64,000 nucleotides of DNA. It comes from WHTI01 sp963826105. GTDB taxonomy: Bacteria > Actinomycetota > CADDZG01 > WHSQ01. This document shows, one piece after another, positions 25,812 through 35,282 of this stretch; within the stretch, counting starts at the first letter, position 1, and every line of letters begins with the position of its first letter. A model generated the notes under the pieces. That model searched no databases, was not told the origin of the DNA, and was given only the letters and a program-made list of their open reading frames with translations. The stretch is taken from contig CAWGWA010000016.1 in NCBI GenBank assembly GCA_963826105.1, forward strand, positions 62,001 to 126,000, given 5' to 3'. The translations under genes and the position numbers were made by a program.

Positions 25812-27026
25812 GCTGACCTTTCGTCGGGAAGTGACCAGACCTCGACCGTCACCTCGGCGCCTGCATCGAGGTGTGACTCATCGATATCGAATCGTGCCAC
25901 GCCGTGACAGTTGAGGAGACTGGACTGGATATGGGAGCCCTGGAGCCCCGTCGGGGTCGCTATCCATCCGCTTCCACCGTGAGCCAAGGTGACCCGCACG
26001 AAATGGAGCCGGCCCGGTCTCTTGTCGAGCGGCTCCGAGAGTCTGGCTCGGACCGTCGGTCGCAGCACGCTCGTCATGCCCTGCATCTTCCTGAGCGCGG
26101 GACGTACGAACTGCTCGAAACCGATGTGGATCGATACCGGGTTGCCCGGCAGACCGAGGAAGGGAACTTCTCCGATCGCTCCAAGAACCACCGGCTTGCC
26201 CGGTTGCATCGCGACGCGCCAAAGATCGATCCGCCCCAACTCACCGATCACATCCCGAACGAAGTCGTACCGCCCCATCGACACTCCGCCCGAGGAGATG
26301 ACGAGGTCGGCCCCCTTCGCAGCCGCCGAGAACGCGGCGCGAGTGTCGTCGAGACCGTCGGGAACCGATCGATGAATTATGGGTTCACCTCCTGCGGCCT
26401 GGACCAAAGCGGTCAGCGCCACGGAATTGGAGTCACGGATCTGCCCCGGGCCGGGAACCTCCTCCGGCGTCACGAGTTCATCGCCCGTCACGACGATCGC
26501 GACCCGCGGCCGCCGGAAAACGGTGATCGGAGAGAGTCCGAGCGACGCGATCAAAGCCAGCTCGCCCGGTCCGATCTGCGTTCCCGGACGCGCCAGGACC
26601 TGCCCTTCGGTGACGTCTTCCCCCGCCGGACGGATGTGTCCGCCCCCGGGTGGGGCCGCCTTGATCAGAACCCTGCCGCTCGTCTCTTCGGTGTCCTCCA
26701 CGGGTACGACCGCAGTCGGCTCCCGGAGGGATCGGCGCACCGGTCATGATCCGGGCCGCATCGCCTGCGCCGACTTCCACCTCTCCCGGATCGCCGGCCT
26801 TGACCTCACCCACGACCGTCAGCTCGATCGGCAGATCGCCGCCGATGTCGTCCGCCCTAACCGCGTAGCCATCCATCGCGGAGTTGTCGAACCGGGGCAA
26901 TGGGTGAGGCGCTACCAGTTCATCTGCGAGAACCCGGCCGAGCGCATCACTCACCAGGACGTCTTCGGTTCCTACCGCGGAGACGGCCGCGAGAACCCGG
27001 ACGCGCGCTTCCCGAACGCTCAGCAC
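25808..27026 (-). pseudogene. moeA: MoeA/Glp-family molybdopterin molybdotransferase, frameshifted
   Basis: Two frames make one protein. The first, from GTG 27026, gives VREARVRVLAAVSAV through RFDNSAMDGYAVRADDI to MTGAPIPPGAD. The second continues as AVVPVEDTEE, VVTGDELVTPEEVPGPGQI, ISSGGVSMGRYDFV and GLPGNPVS to the stop at 25808. An extra base at about 26714 (GACTGCGGTC where GACGCGGTC would keep the frame) explains the break; the span is one base over a multiple of three. Repaired length is about 405, normal for MoeA. In corynebacteria this paralogue is Glp, a gephyrin-like division protein next to galU. Either enzyme or Glp role is possible. Confidence 0.9.
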
Positions 27027-27036
27027 CGGCGCACTG

Positions 27037-27915
27037 CTACTGCCGATCGAGGAGTTCGTTCAGGAACTCGCGAAATGGCTCTGCGAGATCATCCCTGAGC
27101 AACGCGAGTTGAACCGTTGCTTTGAGGAAGTCGAGCTTGCGTCCGACGTCGTACACCGCTCCGGCGTAGACATGCGCGTAGACCGTCTCTTCCCGAGCCA
27201 GAAGGTCGATGGCGTCGGCGAGTTGGATCTCGCCTCCGACACCCACTCCGGTGCGATCGAGTGCATCGAAGATGCTCGGTGAGAAGACGTGGCGCCCGCG
27301 TGAGGCGAGGTTCGAGGGAGCGTCGGAGGGATCGGGCTTCTCGACCATGCGCTTGACCCGGACGCGTCCGTCAACGTCCTCGGGCTCGATGGTTCCGTAG
27401 GCAGAGATCTCCTCGATCGGAACCTCTTGAACCAGGATGACACTCGAGCCGGTCTCCTCGTACAGATCGACCATGCTCTTCAGAACGTCTTCGCCGCCGT
27501 GCTCGGCTCCTGGAAGTAGTTCGTCGGGGTAGAGAACCGCGAACGGGTCGTCGCCCACGAAAGCTCGTGCCAACCCAACCGCGTGTCCGAGACCGAGCGC
27601 CTCCTTCTGGCGTACCGAATGGATGCGAACGAGGTCGGCGATCCGCCGGACCTCTTCAAGTTCCTCGGCCTTGCCCTTCTTCTCGAGGTGCTGCTCGAGC
27701 TCAACGGCGCGATCGAAGTGATCCTCCATGGATTGCTTTCCCCAGGAGGTAACGATCAGGACGTCCTTGATGCCGGCTCCCGCGGCTTCCTCGATCACGT
27801 ACTGGATCCCCGGCCGATCGACGACGGGGATCATCTCTTTCGGGATCGCTTTGGTGGCCGGCAGGAAACGGGTACCGAACCCGGCTGCAGGGATCACTGC
27901 TTTCGTCACACTCAT
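27037..27915 (-). CDS. galU: UTP-glucose-1-phosphate uridylyltransferase
   Basis: A 292-residue nucleotidyltransferase starting AVIPAAGFGTRFLPATKAIP and containing EMIPVVDRPGIQYVIEEA, VGDDPFAVLYPDE and VEKPDPSDAPSNLA. It makes UDP-glucose for glycolipids and polysaccharides. It begins a galU-moeA-moaC operon with a ten-base gap to moeA. Its presence next to moeA parallels the glp-galU-glpR arrangement. Confidence 0.96.
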   Translation of the reverse strand: MSVTKAVIPAAGFGTRFLPATKAIPKEMIPVVDRPGIQYVIEEAAGAGIKDVLIVTSWGKQSMEDHFDRAVELEQHLEKKGKAEELEEVRRIADLVRIHSVRQKEALGLGHAVGLARAFVGDDPFAVLYPDELLPGAEHGGEDVLKSMVDLYEETGSSVILVQEVPIEEISAYGTIEPEDVDGRVRVKRMVEKPDPSDAPSNLASRGRHVFSPSIFDALDRTGVGVGGEIQLADAIDLLAREETVYAHVYAGAVYDVGRKLDFLKATVQLALLRDDLAEPFREFLNELLDRQ

Positions 27916-27957
27916 GCTCTGCTCCTACTTCAATAGGTCCGCCAATGCTAATACGGG

Positions 27958-30021
27958 CTACTTGGCGATCCTCAGGCCCGGGGGCGGGTTACCGGGGGTC
28001 CGGGCGCGATCGCGCCCTTCCGCCTTGGCGCGGTAGAGACCGCGGTCGGCCGCATCGATCAACGTCGTGAAGGTTTCCCCGTGGCCCGGGAACGAGGCTA
28101 TTCCGATGGAGACCGTCAACCGGACGGGGGTCTCGCCCGGCCCCCCGAACGGCTCCGATCGGATCGCGTCCAGGATCTTCTCGGCCGCGGTCACCGCGCC
28201 CTGCATGTCGGTTTCCGATAGGAGGCAGACGAACTCCTCGCCCCCGTAGCGCGCGAAGGTGTCGACTTCGCGCAACGCGGCCGAGACTCGTTTGGAGAAC
28301 TCGATAAGGATCGCGTCACCTCGGTTGTGCCCGTACGTGTCGTTGATCTGTTTGAAGTGGTCGAGGTCGACCATCAGAACGCTGAACTTGCGATCGAAAC
28401 GGACCGACGTGGCCAAGACCCCACGGAAGTTCATCTGGAAGTAGCGGCGGTTGTAGATACCCGTCAGCCCATCTGTAAGAGACAGGCGTTGTGCCTCTTC
28501 GTGGAGCAGGGCGTTCTCGATCGCAACACCCGCTTGCTCCGTAAGGAACGTCAAGGTCTCGGTGTCCTCGTTGGTGAACCGACGAGTGGCTTCATCCCGG
28601 TACGCAACGAGCACTGCGACGATCCGCCCCTCGCTGTAGAGAGGCATGGCGATGGACACCGGGGATAGCGGTTCGCTGTGGGTAGGACGCGGGCCCCCGT
28701 CCCGGGCTGGAAGCACCACATTGATGGCTCGCTCGGCGGCAAACCCGACAACGCCTTCGCCCACCTTGACCCTGCCGAGTGACGATCGGGTGATACCGCG
28801 CGCCAGTGCGGGATAAAGCTCCTCGCGTGTCGGCGTGAAGACCCACACGACGGCTGCATCGGCGCCCGCTGCGTCGGCGGTCGTGTTGAGGATGCTCTCG
28901 AAGAGCTGCTGCATGTCGTGCGTCGACCTCAGCGTCTCTCCGACGCGACGGACCGCTCTGCGGAGCATGTCCCGTGAGGACGAAAGTTCTCCGATGGTTG
29001 CGGCAAGGCGATCGGTCATCTCATTGAACGCGACGGCGAGCCGGCCGACCTCGTCCCGCGACCGAACCGGGATCCGTTGGTCGAATCTCCCCTCGCTAAC
29101 CGCCTGCGCAGCAAGAGAGACCTCGTCGAGGGGCTTGATGATGAGACGCGCCAGGAGCATCGCCAGCGCGCCCGTCCCGATCAACGCGAGGATCAGAAGG
29201 ATCAGGATCGAGAGCAGCAACCCGTTCGACGCCGCGTTCCCTCGATCGGCCGGGATCGATGCGAGGACCGACACTCCATTGCTCAGCTCGCGAGCCCTCG
29301 CCATCACTTCCTTGTCGAGCTCGGCCCGGAAGGTACCGGAGAACGTGACCCCGACCCTCTTCTGCGAGTACAGGGGAAGGGTCGATGCGAACACCTTGCC
29401 GTCGGCCACCATCGAGAGGCCGACGTCGCCAAGATCTGATCGCCGAAGTATCCCGGAGTCGAGCCAGAATCCGCCGACGAGGGTGCCTCCGGTGCTCCCC
29501 ACCTGCAACGAGCTACTTACAAAACCGGGCCAGGCCCCCTCGCGTCCGACGATCTCTTCGGGGGATGGTCGATTGAAGCCGGGAACGAAGTCCGGCGTAT
29601 CCATGGCCGAGCCGGCGACAGCACCGCTGGGAGCGACGTAGAAGACGAAGTCGAGCCCTTCATCGCTTATCAATTCGTCCTGCAGGTACTCCTTAAGGGC
29701 AGTGGTCGAGCCGGCCACCCCCAAGAGTTCGTCGTCGGTGAAAGTGGCCCTCAGACGGTCATCGACCGTTTGCCAGCGTTCCTCGAAGGTAACCACCACG
29801 CCACCGATGGCCGCCGGGAGAGCCATCTCGGAGCGCTTGTCGATCTCTCCTGCGACGATCCGTTGGACGACGAAGCCGACGATCGCGAGGGGAAAGATCA
29901 CGATCGCCACGAAGAAGATGGCCAAGCGGCGCTGCAGAGACAACGATGGCTCCTCAGAAGCATTGGACGATCCCGACAAACAACCGGGACTCCATGTGAG
30001 TGTTCTCCGTGGGTGGTCCAA
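27958..30021 (-). CDS. Membrane diguanylate cyclase with sensor, HAMP, GAF and GGDEF domains
   Basis: A 687-residue protein. A first membrane helix near residues 33-52 is followed by an extracytoplasmic sensor of about 215 residues (Cache-like). A second helix (LLLSILILLILALIGTGALA) leads to a HAMP segment, then a GAF domain, and a C-terminal GGDEF domain with active RYGGEEF. The RxxD inhibitory site (REVD) lies five residues before GGEEF, so product feedback is expected. It makes c-di-GMP from two GTP. The start is uncertain. No EAL or PilZ partner is seen in the window. Confidence 0.93.
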   Translation of the reverse strand: MDHPRRTLTWSPGCLSGSSNASEEPSLSLQRRLAIFFVAIVIFPLAIVGFVVQRIVAGEIDKRSEMALPAAIGGVVVTFEERWQTVDDRLRATFTDDELLGVAGSTTALKEYLQDELISDEGLDFVFYVAPSGAVAGSAMDTPDFVPGFNRPSPEEIVGREGAWPGFVSSSLQVGSTGGTLVGGFWLDSGILRRSDLGDVGLSMVADGKVFASTLPLYSQKRVGVTFSGTFRAELDKEVMARARELSNGVSVLASIPADRGNAASNGLLLSILILLILALIGTGALAMLLARLIIKPLDEVSLAAQAVSEGRFDQRIPVRSRDEVGRLAVAFNEMTDRLAATIGELSSSRDMLRRAVRRVGETLRSTHDMQQLFESILNTTADAAGADAAVVWVFTPTREELYPALARGITRSSLGRVKVGEGVVGFAAERAINVVLPARDGGPRPTHSEPLSPVSIAMPLYSEGRIVAVLVAYRDEATRRFTNEDTETLTFLTEQAGVAIENALLHEEAQRLSLTDGLTGIYNRRYFQMNFRGVLATSVRFDRKFSVLMVDLDHFKQINDTYGHNRGDAILIEFSKRVSAALREVDTFARYGGEEFVCLLSETDMQGAVTAAEKILDAIRSEPFGGPGETPVRLTVSIGIASFPGHGETFTTLIDAADRGLYRAKAEGRDRARTPGNPPPGLRIAK

Positions 30022-30091
30022 GCCCTGTGAGTCACCGGATCGGCGGTCGTCGTTGGCGAGTAGCCTACGCCCCGTCCACTAGAATCCGGAA

Positions 30092-30409
30092 ATGCCGGTC
30101 TATGAATACGCCTGCACCGCGTGTGGAGAACGCACCGAGGCAAGGCAAAGCTTCGACGACCCTCCCCTGGAGGAATGTCCGGCATGCGGAGGACAGCTCC
30201 GGAAACTCTTCTCGCCGGTAGGCATCGTGTTCAAGGGCTCCGGCTTCTATGCCACCGACGCCAAGAAGTCTTCATCCAAATCCTCAACGTCGAGTAGTGC
30301 ATCGACGGGTTCAGGGGAAGGTTCTAAGCCGGCAGAGACCAAGTCCTCGACCGAATCATCGACCCCCAAGGACTCCAAGCCTTCGGGCGGCAAGGAGAGA
30401 TCTGCATGA
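30092..30409 (+). CDS. FmdB-family zinc-ribbon protein
   Basis: A 105-residue protein: MPVYEYACTACGERTEARQS, then CPACGGQLRKLFSPVGIVFK and GSGFYATD, followed by a Ser/Lys-rich tail. This is the FmdB putative regulatory zinc-ribbon (CxxC, CxxC). Function is not known. The stop overlaps the mtnP start as ATGA. Confidence 0.9.
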   Translation: MPVYEYACTACGERTEARQSFDDPPLEECPACGGQLRKLFSPVGIVFKGSGFYATDAKKSSSKSSTSSSASTGSGEGSKPAETKSSTESSTPKDSKPSGGKERSA

Positions 30410-31206
30410 GCGATCCGATACGCGTCGGCATCTTCGGCGGCTCGGGCTTCTATTCGCTGCTCGACGACATCGAGGAAGTGCCCGTCGAGACCCCGTACGG
30501 GGACCCCTCCAGCCCTCTACACGTCGGTTCGATCGAAGGCGTCAGGGTTGCCTTCCTGCCACGTCACGGCGTTAACCACCAGTTCCCTCCCCACGTCCTG
30601 AATTACCGGGCCAACGTCTGGGCCATGAAAGAGGTTGGGGTCGAGCGGATCATCGGGCCCTGCGCGGCCGGATCTCTGAAGATGGAAGTCAAGCCGGGTG
30701 AATTCGTCATCTCCGACCAGCTGGTCGACCGCACCACGGGACGTAAGGACACCTTCTACGACGGTCCGATAACGACGCACGTTTCGTACGCTGATCCTTA
30801 CTGCCCGGAGCTACGAGGCCTTGCGCTCGAGACCGCGAGGTCCCAAGGCATCACGGCTCACGATGGCGGCACCGTCGTAACGATCCAAGGACCACGCTTC
30901 TCGACCCGAGCCGAGTCCAAATGGTTCCAGCAGGCAGGGTGGGAGGTCATCAATATGACCCAGTACCCCGAGGCCTACCTCGCCAGAGAGCTCGAGATCT
31001 GCTACGCCAACATCGCCCTCATCACCGACTACGACGTCGGCGTCGAAGGTGAGTCGGCCGCCGTCAGCCACGAGGCCGTACTCGAGGTTTTCAACGCCAA
31101 CAACGAGAAGCTCAAAGATCTCCTGTTCGCACTCGTCCCCAAGATCCCGGGCGAACGGACCTGCATCTGCAGCACAGCTCTGAAGGGTGCCCGTCTCGAG
31201 GGTTAA
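30406..31206 (+). CDS. mtnP: S-methyl-5'-thioadenosine phosphorylase
   Basis: A 266-residue trimeric nucleoside phosphorylase: IFGGSGFYSLL, LPRHGVNHQFPPHVLNYRAN, GPCAAGSLK, TIQGPRFSTRAES and INMTQYPEAYLARE. It splits methylthioadenosine (or methylthioinosine) into adenine and methylthioribose-1-phosphate in the methionine salvage pathway. It is coupled to the FmdB-like gene and followed two bases later by uppP. Confidence 0.93.
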   Translation: MSDPIRVGIFGGSGFYSLLDDIEEVPVETPYGDPSSPLHVGSIEGVRVAFLPRHGVNHQFPPHVLNYRANVWAMKEVGVERIIGPCAAGSLKMEVKPGEFVISDQLVDRTTGRKDTFYDGPITTHVSYADPYCPELRGLALETARSQGITAHDGGTVVTIQGPRFSTRAESKWFQQAGWEVINMTQYPEAYLARELEICYANIALITDYDVGVEGESAAVSHEAVLEVFNANNEKLKDLLFALVPKIPGERTCICSTALKGARLEG

Positions 31207-31208
31207 CC

Positions 31209-32015
31209 GTGTCCATCCTTGAAGCGATAGTTCTCGGGCTCGTCCAGGGCCTCTCCGAATTCATCCCGATCTCATCGTCGGGCCACCTCGTGATCGTCCC
31301 CGCCCTGTTCGGGTGGGATCATCCCGGCCTTGCCTTCGACGTCCTCCTCCATGCCGCCTCCCTGGTCGCCTTACTCGTCTACTTCTCGGCCGATCTGCTC
31401 GAACTCGCCCGGGGGACCATCCGAGGCACCCGAGACTCCCGTCGCCTCCTGCTGCTGCTGGTCATCGCGACGATCCCCGCCGGGCTCGCCGGCCTTCTGC
31501 TCGGCGACTTCTTCGAGGAGCAGTTCGAGGACGCCAAAGGGGCCGCCCTTCAGCTTCTGATCACCGCGGTCATCCTGGTCGGAGCCGAGCTCTTGACCGA
31601 GCGCAACCGGCGTCGGTCGACGATGACAGGTGAACCCATGAAGACTCAGGAGCAGATGACCCCCGCGGGAGCCGGCGCGATCGGGATCGCACAGGCCCTC
31701 GCGATCATCCCGGGGATCTCTCGCTCGGGCTCGACGATCGGCGCGGGTCTGTGGCTGGGGATGGATCGGGAGTCGGCCGCTCGTTTCGCATTCCTCCTGG
31801 CGATCCCCGCCCTTGCCGGGGCCGCCCTCGTCCAATTGCCGGAACTCGGTTCCAGCTCGATCGGCCTGGGGGCCGGAGTCGCCGGATTCATCGCCTCTCT
31901 CCTGTCGTCCTACATCGCCGTCGCTGGCTTGATCCGCTACCTAAAGTCCCGGACCCTCTATCCGTTCGCGGTATATGTCGCCGTCGCGGCCGTAGTCTTC
32001 TACGTTCTGCTCTGA
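31209..32015 (+). CDS. uppP: Undecaprenyl-diphosphatase (BacA/UppP)
   Basis: A 268-residue polytopic protein with both family signatures: GLVQGLSEFIPISSSGHLVI and PGISRSGSTIGAGLWLG. It dephosphorylates undecaprenyl pyrophosphate so the lipid carrier can be reused for peptidoglycan, and confers bacitracin tolerance. GTG start at 31209, right after the mtnP stop. About eight membrane helices. Confidence 0.96.
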   Translation: MSILEAIVLGLVQGLSEFIPISSSGHLVIVPALFGWDHPGLAFDVLLHAASLVALLVYFSADLLELARGTIRGTRDSRRLLLLLVIATIPAGLAGLLLGDFFEEQFEDAKGAALQLLITAVILVGAELLTERNRRRSTMTGEPMKTQEQMTPAGAGAIGIAQALAIIPGISRSGSTIGAGLWLGMDRESAARFAFLLAIPALAGAALVQLPELGSSSIGLGAGVAGFIASLLSSYIAVAGLIRYLKSRTLYPFAVYVAVAAVVFYVLL

Positions 32016-32035
32016 AGTATGCGCGCTTGTGAGAA

Positions 32036-32494
32036 ATGGCTCCCGGCGGTACCCTTGGAGGACCTGGGGATCTCCCGAAACACATCATCCGGCGGTCCCA
32101 AGTCCTAAGTACGAGGGTCTACGAGCGTCTTACGAGCGTAAAGGAGTCCGACCTGACCGCCCATGGGTCCGGCTACACCCCTGAGCACAGCGAACGCCTG
32201 CGAAAGATCCACGATCGGTTGATCGAAGCCCGTCGGGAACTCGATGCCCTTATCGGAGATGCCTATCTGAGGCCGCGCGCCTCGATCGTTCCGGTACATT
32301 TCCTCGATCTCGCGGCCGCGGCCGAGAAACTCCGGTGGGCCGAAAAGGAATGGCGTGAACTCGATCAGGAGATAGAGGCCCCACAACCCTCCGCAGAGGA
32401 CCGCGAATCCTCAGATAAGCCGGAGGGGGGCTCCGACGACCCGGACGAGGCCCATGCGGACATCCTCGAGAGTTCCGGAGCGCGCAGCTCCTAG
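32036..32494 (+). CDS. Hypothetical soluble protein
   Basis: A protein of up to 152 residues, helical and charged, with RLRKIHDRLIEARRELDALI and FLDLAAAAEKLRWAEKEW, and an acidic C-terminal tail. No family recognised. The start is doubtful: ATG 32036 has only a weak site, and AAAGGAG near 32141 lies before CTG. It follows uppP and ends 11 bases before the convergent dehydrogenase gene. Confidence 0.55.
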   Translation: MAPGGTLGGPGDLPKHIIRRSQVLSTRVYERLTSVKESDLTAHGSGYTPEHSERLRKIHDRLIEARRELDALIGDAYLRPRASIVPVHFLDLAAAAEKLRWAEKEWRELDQEIEAPQPSAEDRESSDKPEGGSDDPDEAHADILESSGARSS

Positions 32495-32504
32495 CGTTTC
32501 CAGT

Positions 32505-33272
32505 TCAGCGCGGCGGCATCCTCAGCGCGCCGTCGAGACGGATGGTTTCGCCGTTCAACATCGGGTTCTCCACGATGTGCTTTACAAGAGCTCCGAACTC
32601 GACCGGGCTCCCCAACCGGTGCGGGTGCGGGATCCCCTCGGCGAGCTTGGCCCGGGCTTCTTCCGGTAGTCCGGCCAGCATGGGCGTATCGAACGTTCCC
32701 GGAGCGATCGCCACGCATCTGATCTGCTTCGAGGCAAGGTCACGAGCGATCGGAAGGGTCATCCCCACGATCCCGCCTTTGGATGCCGCGTACGCCGCCT
32801 GACCGATCTGGCCATCGAAGGCGGCGATGCTGGCCGTGTTCACGATCACCCCGCGCTCCTCCCCATCGGCTTCCTGAGAGGCCATCTGCGCGGCGGCGAT
32901 CCGGACGACGTTGAACGTCCCGATCAGGTTCACCTTGACTACGAACTCGAACCGATCGAGGTCGATCGGCGACCCATCGCGTGTCAACACCCTTCCGGGG
33001 AACCCGACCCCGGCGCAGTTGACGACGATATGGAGGCCACCGAACGCTTCCGTCGCTGCCGCCACAGCCGCTTCGACATCTTCGGGGACCGTCACATCGG
33101 CCGGAGCGAACCGGCACTTGTCACCGAGTTCCTTGGCCACCGTTTCGCCGTCGGAACTCGGGAGATCAACGATCAGAACCGAGCCCCCCGCTTCGAGGAT
33201 CGCGTTAGTGGTTGCGAGGCCGAGACCCGAGGCGCCGCCGGTGACCAGCGCGACCTTGCCGGAGATGTTCAC
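32505..33272 (-). CDS. SDR dehydrogenase, HSD10/3-hydroxyacyl-CoA dehydrogenase type II-like
   Basis: A 255-residue short-chain dehydrogenase: TGGASGLGLATT NAD-binding loop, NCAG, and the YAASKGG catalytic motif. The C-terminus (IRCVAIAPGTFDTPMLAGLP, then NPMLNGETIRLDGALRMPPR) closely resembles HSD10-type enzymes that oxidise 3-hydroxyacyl-CoA in beta-oxidation of branched or sterol substrates. It stands 34 bases downstream of the ABC exporter gene on the same strand. Confidence 0.88.
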   Translation of the reverse strand: MNISGKVALVTGGASGLGLATTNAILEAGGSVLIVDLPSSDGETVAKELGDKCRFAPADVTVPEDVEAAVAAATEAFGGLHIVVNCAGVGFPGRVLTRDGSPIDLDRFEFVVKVNLIGTFNVVRIAAAQMASQEADGEERGVIVNTASIAAFDGQIGQAAYAASKGGIVGMTLPIARDLASKQIRCVAIAPGTFDTPMLAGLPEEARAKLAEGIPHPHRLGSPVEFGALVKHIVENPMLNGETIRLDGALRMPPR

Positions 33273-33306
33273 GAAGACTCCTTAGTTAACGGACTTGGTC
33301 TCCGGG

Positions 33307-35223
33307 TCAGCCGTTCTCGCGAAGGACCTCACCGGAGGACAGGACGAGCCCATCTTCGCATCTCGTCTCGACCCGTCCGTCGGAGAATTGCTCGTGATAC
33401 AGCGCCGCGTACGCACCCTCCTTGGCGAGCAACTCCGCATGCGTGCCTCGCTCGATGACCCGGCCGCGATCGAGATAGATGATCTTGTCGGCGGCAAGGA
33501 TGGTCGACAGTCGGTGAGCGATCGCAACCGTTGTGCGACCCGACATGAGGGGCGTGAGGGCGTCCTGGACCAGACGCTCCGAGTGAGTATCAAGGGCGCT
33601 TGTCGCCTCGTCGAGGATCAGTACCTTCGGGTCCTTGAGGATGACCCGAGCGATGGCCAGACGCTGCTTCTCGCCCCCGGACATCTTGTAGCCACGCTCC
33701 CCGACGACCGTGTCGAAACCATCGGGGAACTCCATGATCCGGTCGTAGATGTGCGCCGCACGAGCCGCGGCTTCGAGCTGTTCGTCGGTCGCCTCGGGAT
33801 TCCCGTACTTCAAGTTGTTCCTGATCGTCGTGTTGAAGAGATAGGTCTCCTGCGTGACCACGCCGATCGCTTCGCCGAGTGACTCGAGCCGCAGATCTCG
33901 GACATCGATGCCATCGAGTTCCACCGAACCGCGATCGATGTCATAGAGCCGCGGGATCAGATAGGTAAGGGTCGTCTTCCCGGCCCCCGACGGTCCGACG
34001 AGAGCCACCAGCTCACCCGGCTTCGCTTCGATGTCCACGCCCTGCAGGGTCCACAGGCGCTGATCACCGGTTCCGTCCGGACTCTGTCGTTCGTATCGGA
34101 ACCACGCGTCCTTGAAGCTGACCTCTCCGCGGACGTCCTTCGCATCGAGCTCGATCGCGCCGTCTTTATCGACGATCTCACGCTCGAGATCGAGATACTC
34201 GAAGATCCGATCGAACAGCGCAAGGGCGCTCTGGATCTCGACCTGGACGTTGAGCAACTGGCCCATCGGGAAGAACAGGCGACTCTGGAGGGTCGTGAAG
34301 GCAACGATGGTTCCGACGATCTGGTTCGGGTTCTCACCCAAACCCCCGTTGAGGAACAACCATCCGCCGACGAGGTAGACGAACGCCGGCATGATCGAAA
34401 AGAAGACCTGAACCAAAGCGAAGAACCCTCGGCCCACCATCGTGCGTTTGATCTCGAGCTTCGAGAGCCGTCGGTTCTCCTTACGGAACCGATCGATCTC
34501 GTATGCCTGTCGGCCGAACGACTTGGACAGCAAGATGCCGGAGACCGAGAGAGTCTCCTGCATGATCGCGGTCAGGTCCGCCAACGATTCCTGTGTCTGT
34601 CCCGAGACCTCACGCCTTACCTTTCCGACCTTCCGAGACAGGATCAAGAAGAACGGGAGGATACCCAGCGACAGCAGTGTCAACTGCCATGACAGCAGGA
34701 GCATCGCGACCACGGTCGACAGCACGATCGTCACGTTCGAGACGATGCTCGACGCGGTGTCGGTCAACACGCTCTGGACCCCGCCGACGTCGTTCGACAG
34801 ACGTGATTGGATCTCGCCGGTTCGGGTCGAGGTGAAGAACTTCAGAGACATGTGCTGGAGATGCGAGTAAAGCGAGTTGCGCAGGTCTTGCATCACGTTC
34901 TGTCCAACGATGTTGTTCGTGTAGGTCTGCCACAGTCCGAGTCCTCCGGACACGATCGGCGAGGCCACCATGATCGCGGAGACAAGGAACAACAGTCGCA
35001 GCCGGGCGCCCTCGGGGTCACTACTGAGGATGACGTCGTCGAAGACAACCTTGATGAGCAACGGGTTGATCAGGCCGATCGCGGACGTGAACAGGATCAG
35101 GATCGCAACGAGCCCAACCCTCCGACGGTACGGCCTGAAGATCCTGACGATGCGGCGGAACGTGCCGGCGCGCGCGGGCCTCTCGGGTCGCTCGGGTGGA
35201 GCAAGGCGATGTGGTCGTGGCAC
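33307..35223 (-). CDS. ABC exporter, fused permease and ATPase
   Basis: A 638-residue half transporter: about six membrane helices in residues 25-320 (ABC type 1), then an ATPase with Walker A GPSGAGKTTL, signature YKMSGGEKQRLAIARV and Walker B VLILDEATSALD, plus AHRLSTI. MsbA/BmrA-like lipid or drug export as a homodimer is the usual role; the substrate is not given by sequence. The start is near GAGGGG. Confidence 0.93.
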   Translation of the reverse strand: MPRPHRLAPPERPERPARAGTFRRIVRIFRPYRRRVGLVAILILFTSAIGLINPLLIKVVFDDVILSSDPEGARLRLLFLVSAIMVASPIVSGGLGLWQTYTNNIVGQNVMQDLRNSLYSHLQHMSLKFFTSTRTGEIQSRLSNDVGGVQSVLTDTASSIVSNVTIVLSTVVAMLLLSWQLTLLSLGILPFFLILSRKVGKVRREVSGQTQESLADLTAIMQETLSVSGILLSKSFGRQAYEIDRFRKENRRLSKLEIKRTMVGRGFFALVQVFFSIMPAFVYLVGGWLFLNGGLGENPNQIVGTIVAFTTLQSRLFFPMGQLLNVQVEIQSALALFDRIFEYLDLEREIVDKDGAIELDAKDVRGEVSFKDAWFRYERQSPDGTGDQRLWTLQGVDIEAKPGELVALVGPSGAGKTTLTYLIPRLYDIDRGSVELDGIDVRDLRLESLGEAIGVVTQETYLFNTTIRNNLKYGNPEATDEQLEAAARAAHIYDRIMEFPDGFDTVVGERGYKMSGGEKQRLAIARVILKDPKVLILDEATSALDTHSERLVQDALTPLMSGRTTVAIAHRLSTILAADKIIYLDRGRVIERGTHAELLAKEGAYAALYHEQFSDGRVETRCEDGLVLSSGEVLRENG

Positions 35224-35282
35224 TGACTACCCCTCAGAGGATGTTCGGTATGACCTAGCTAACAACGCAAGAACACCCTCAG

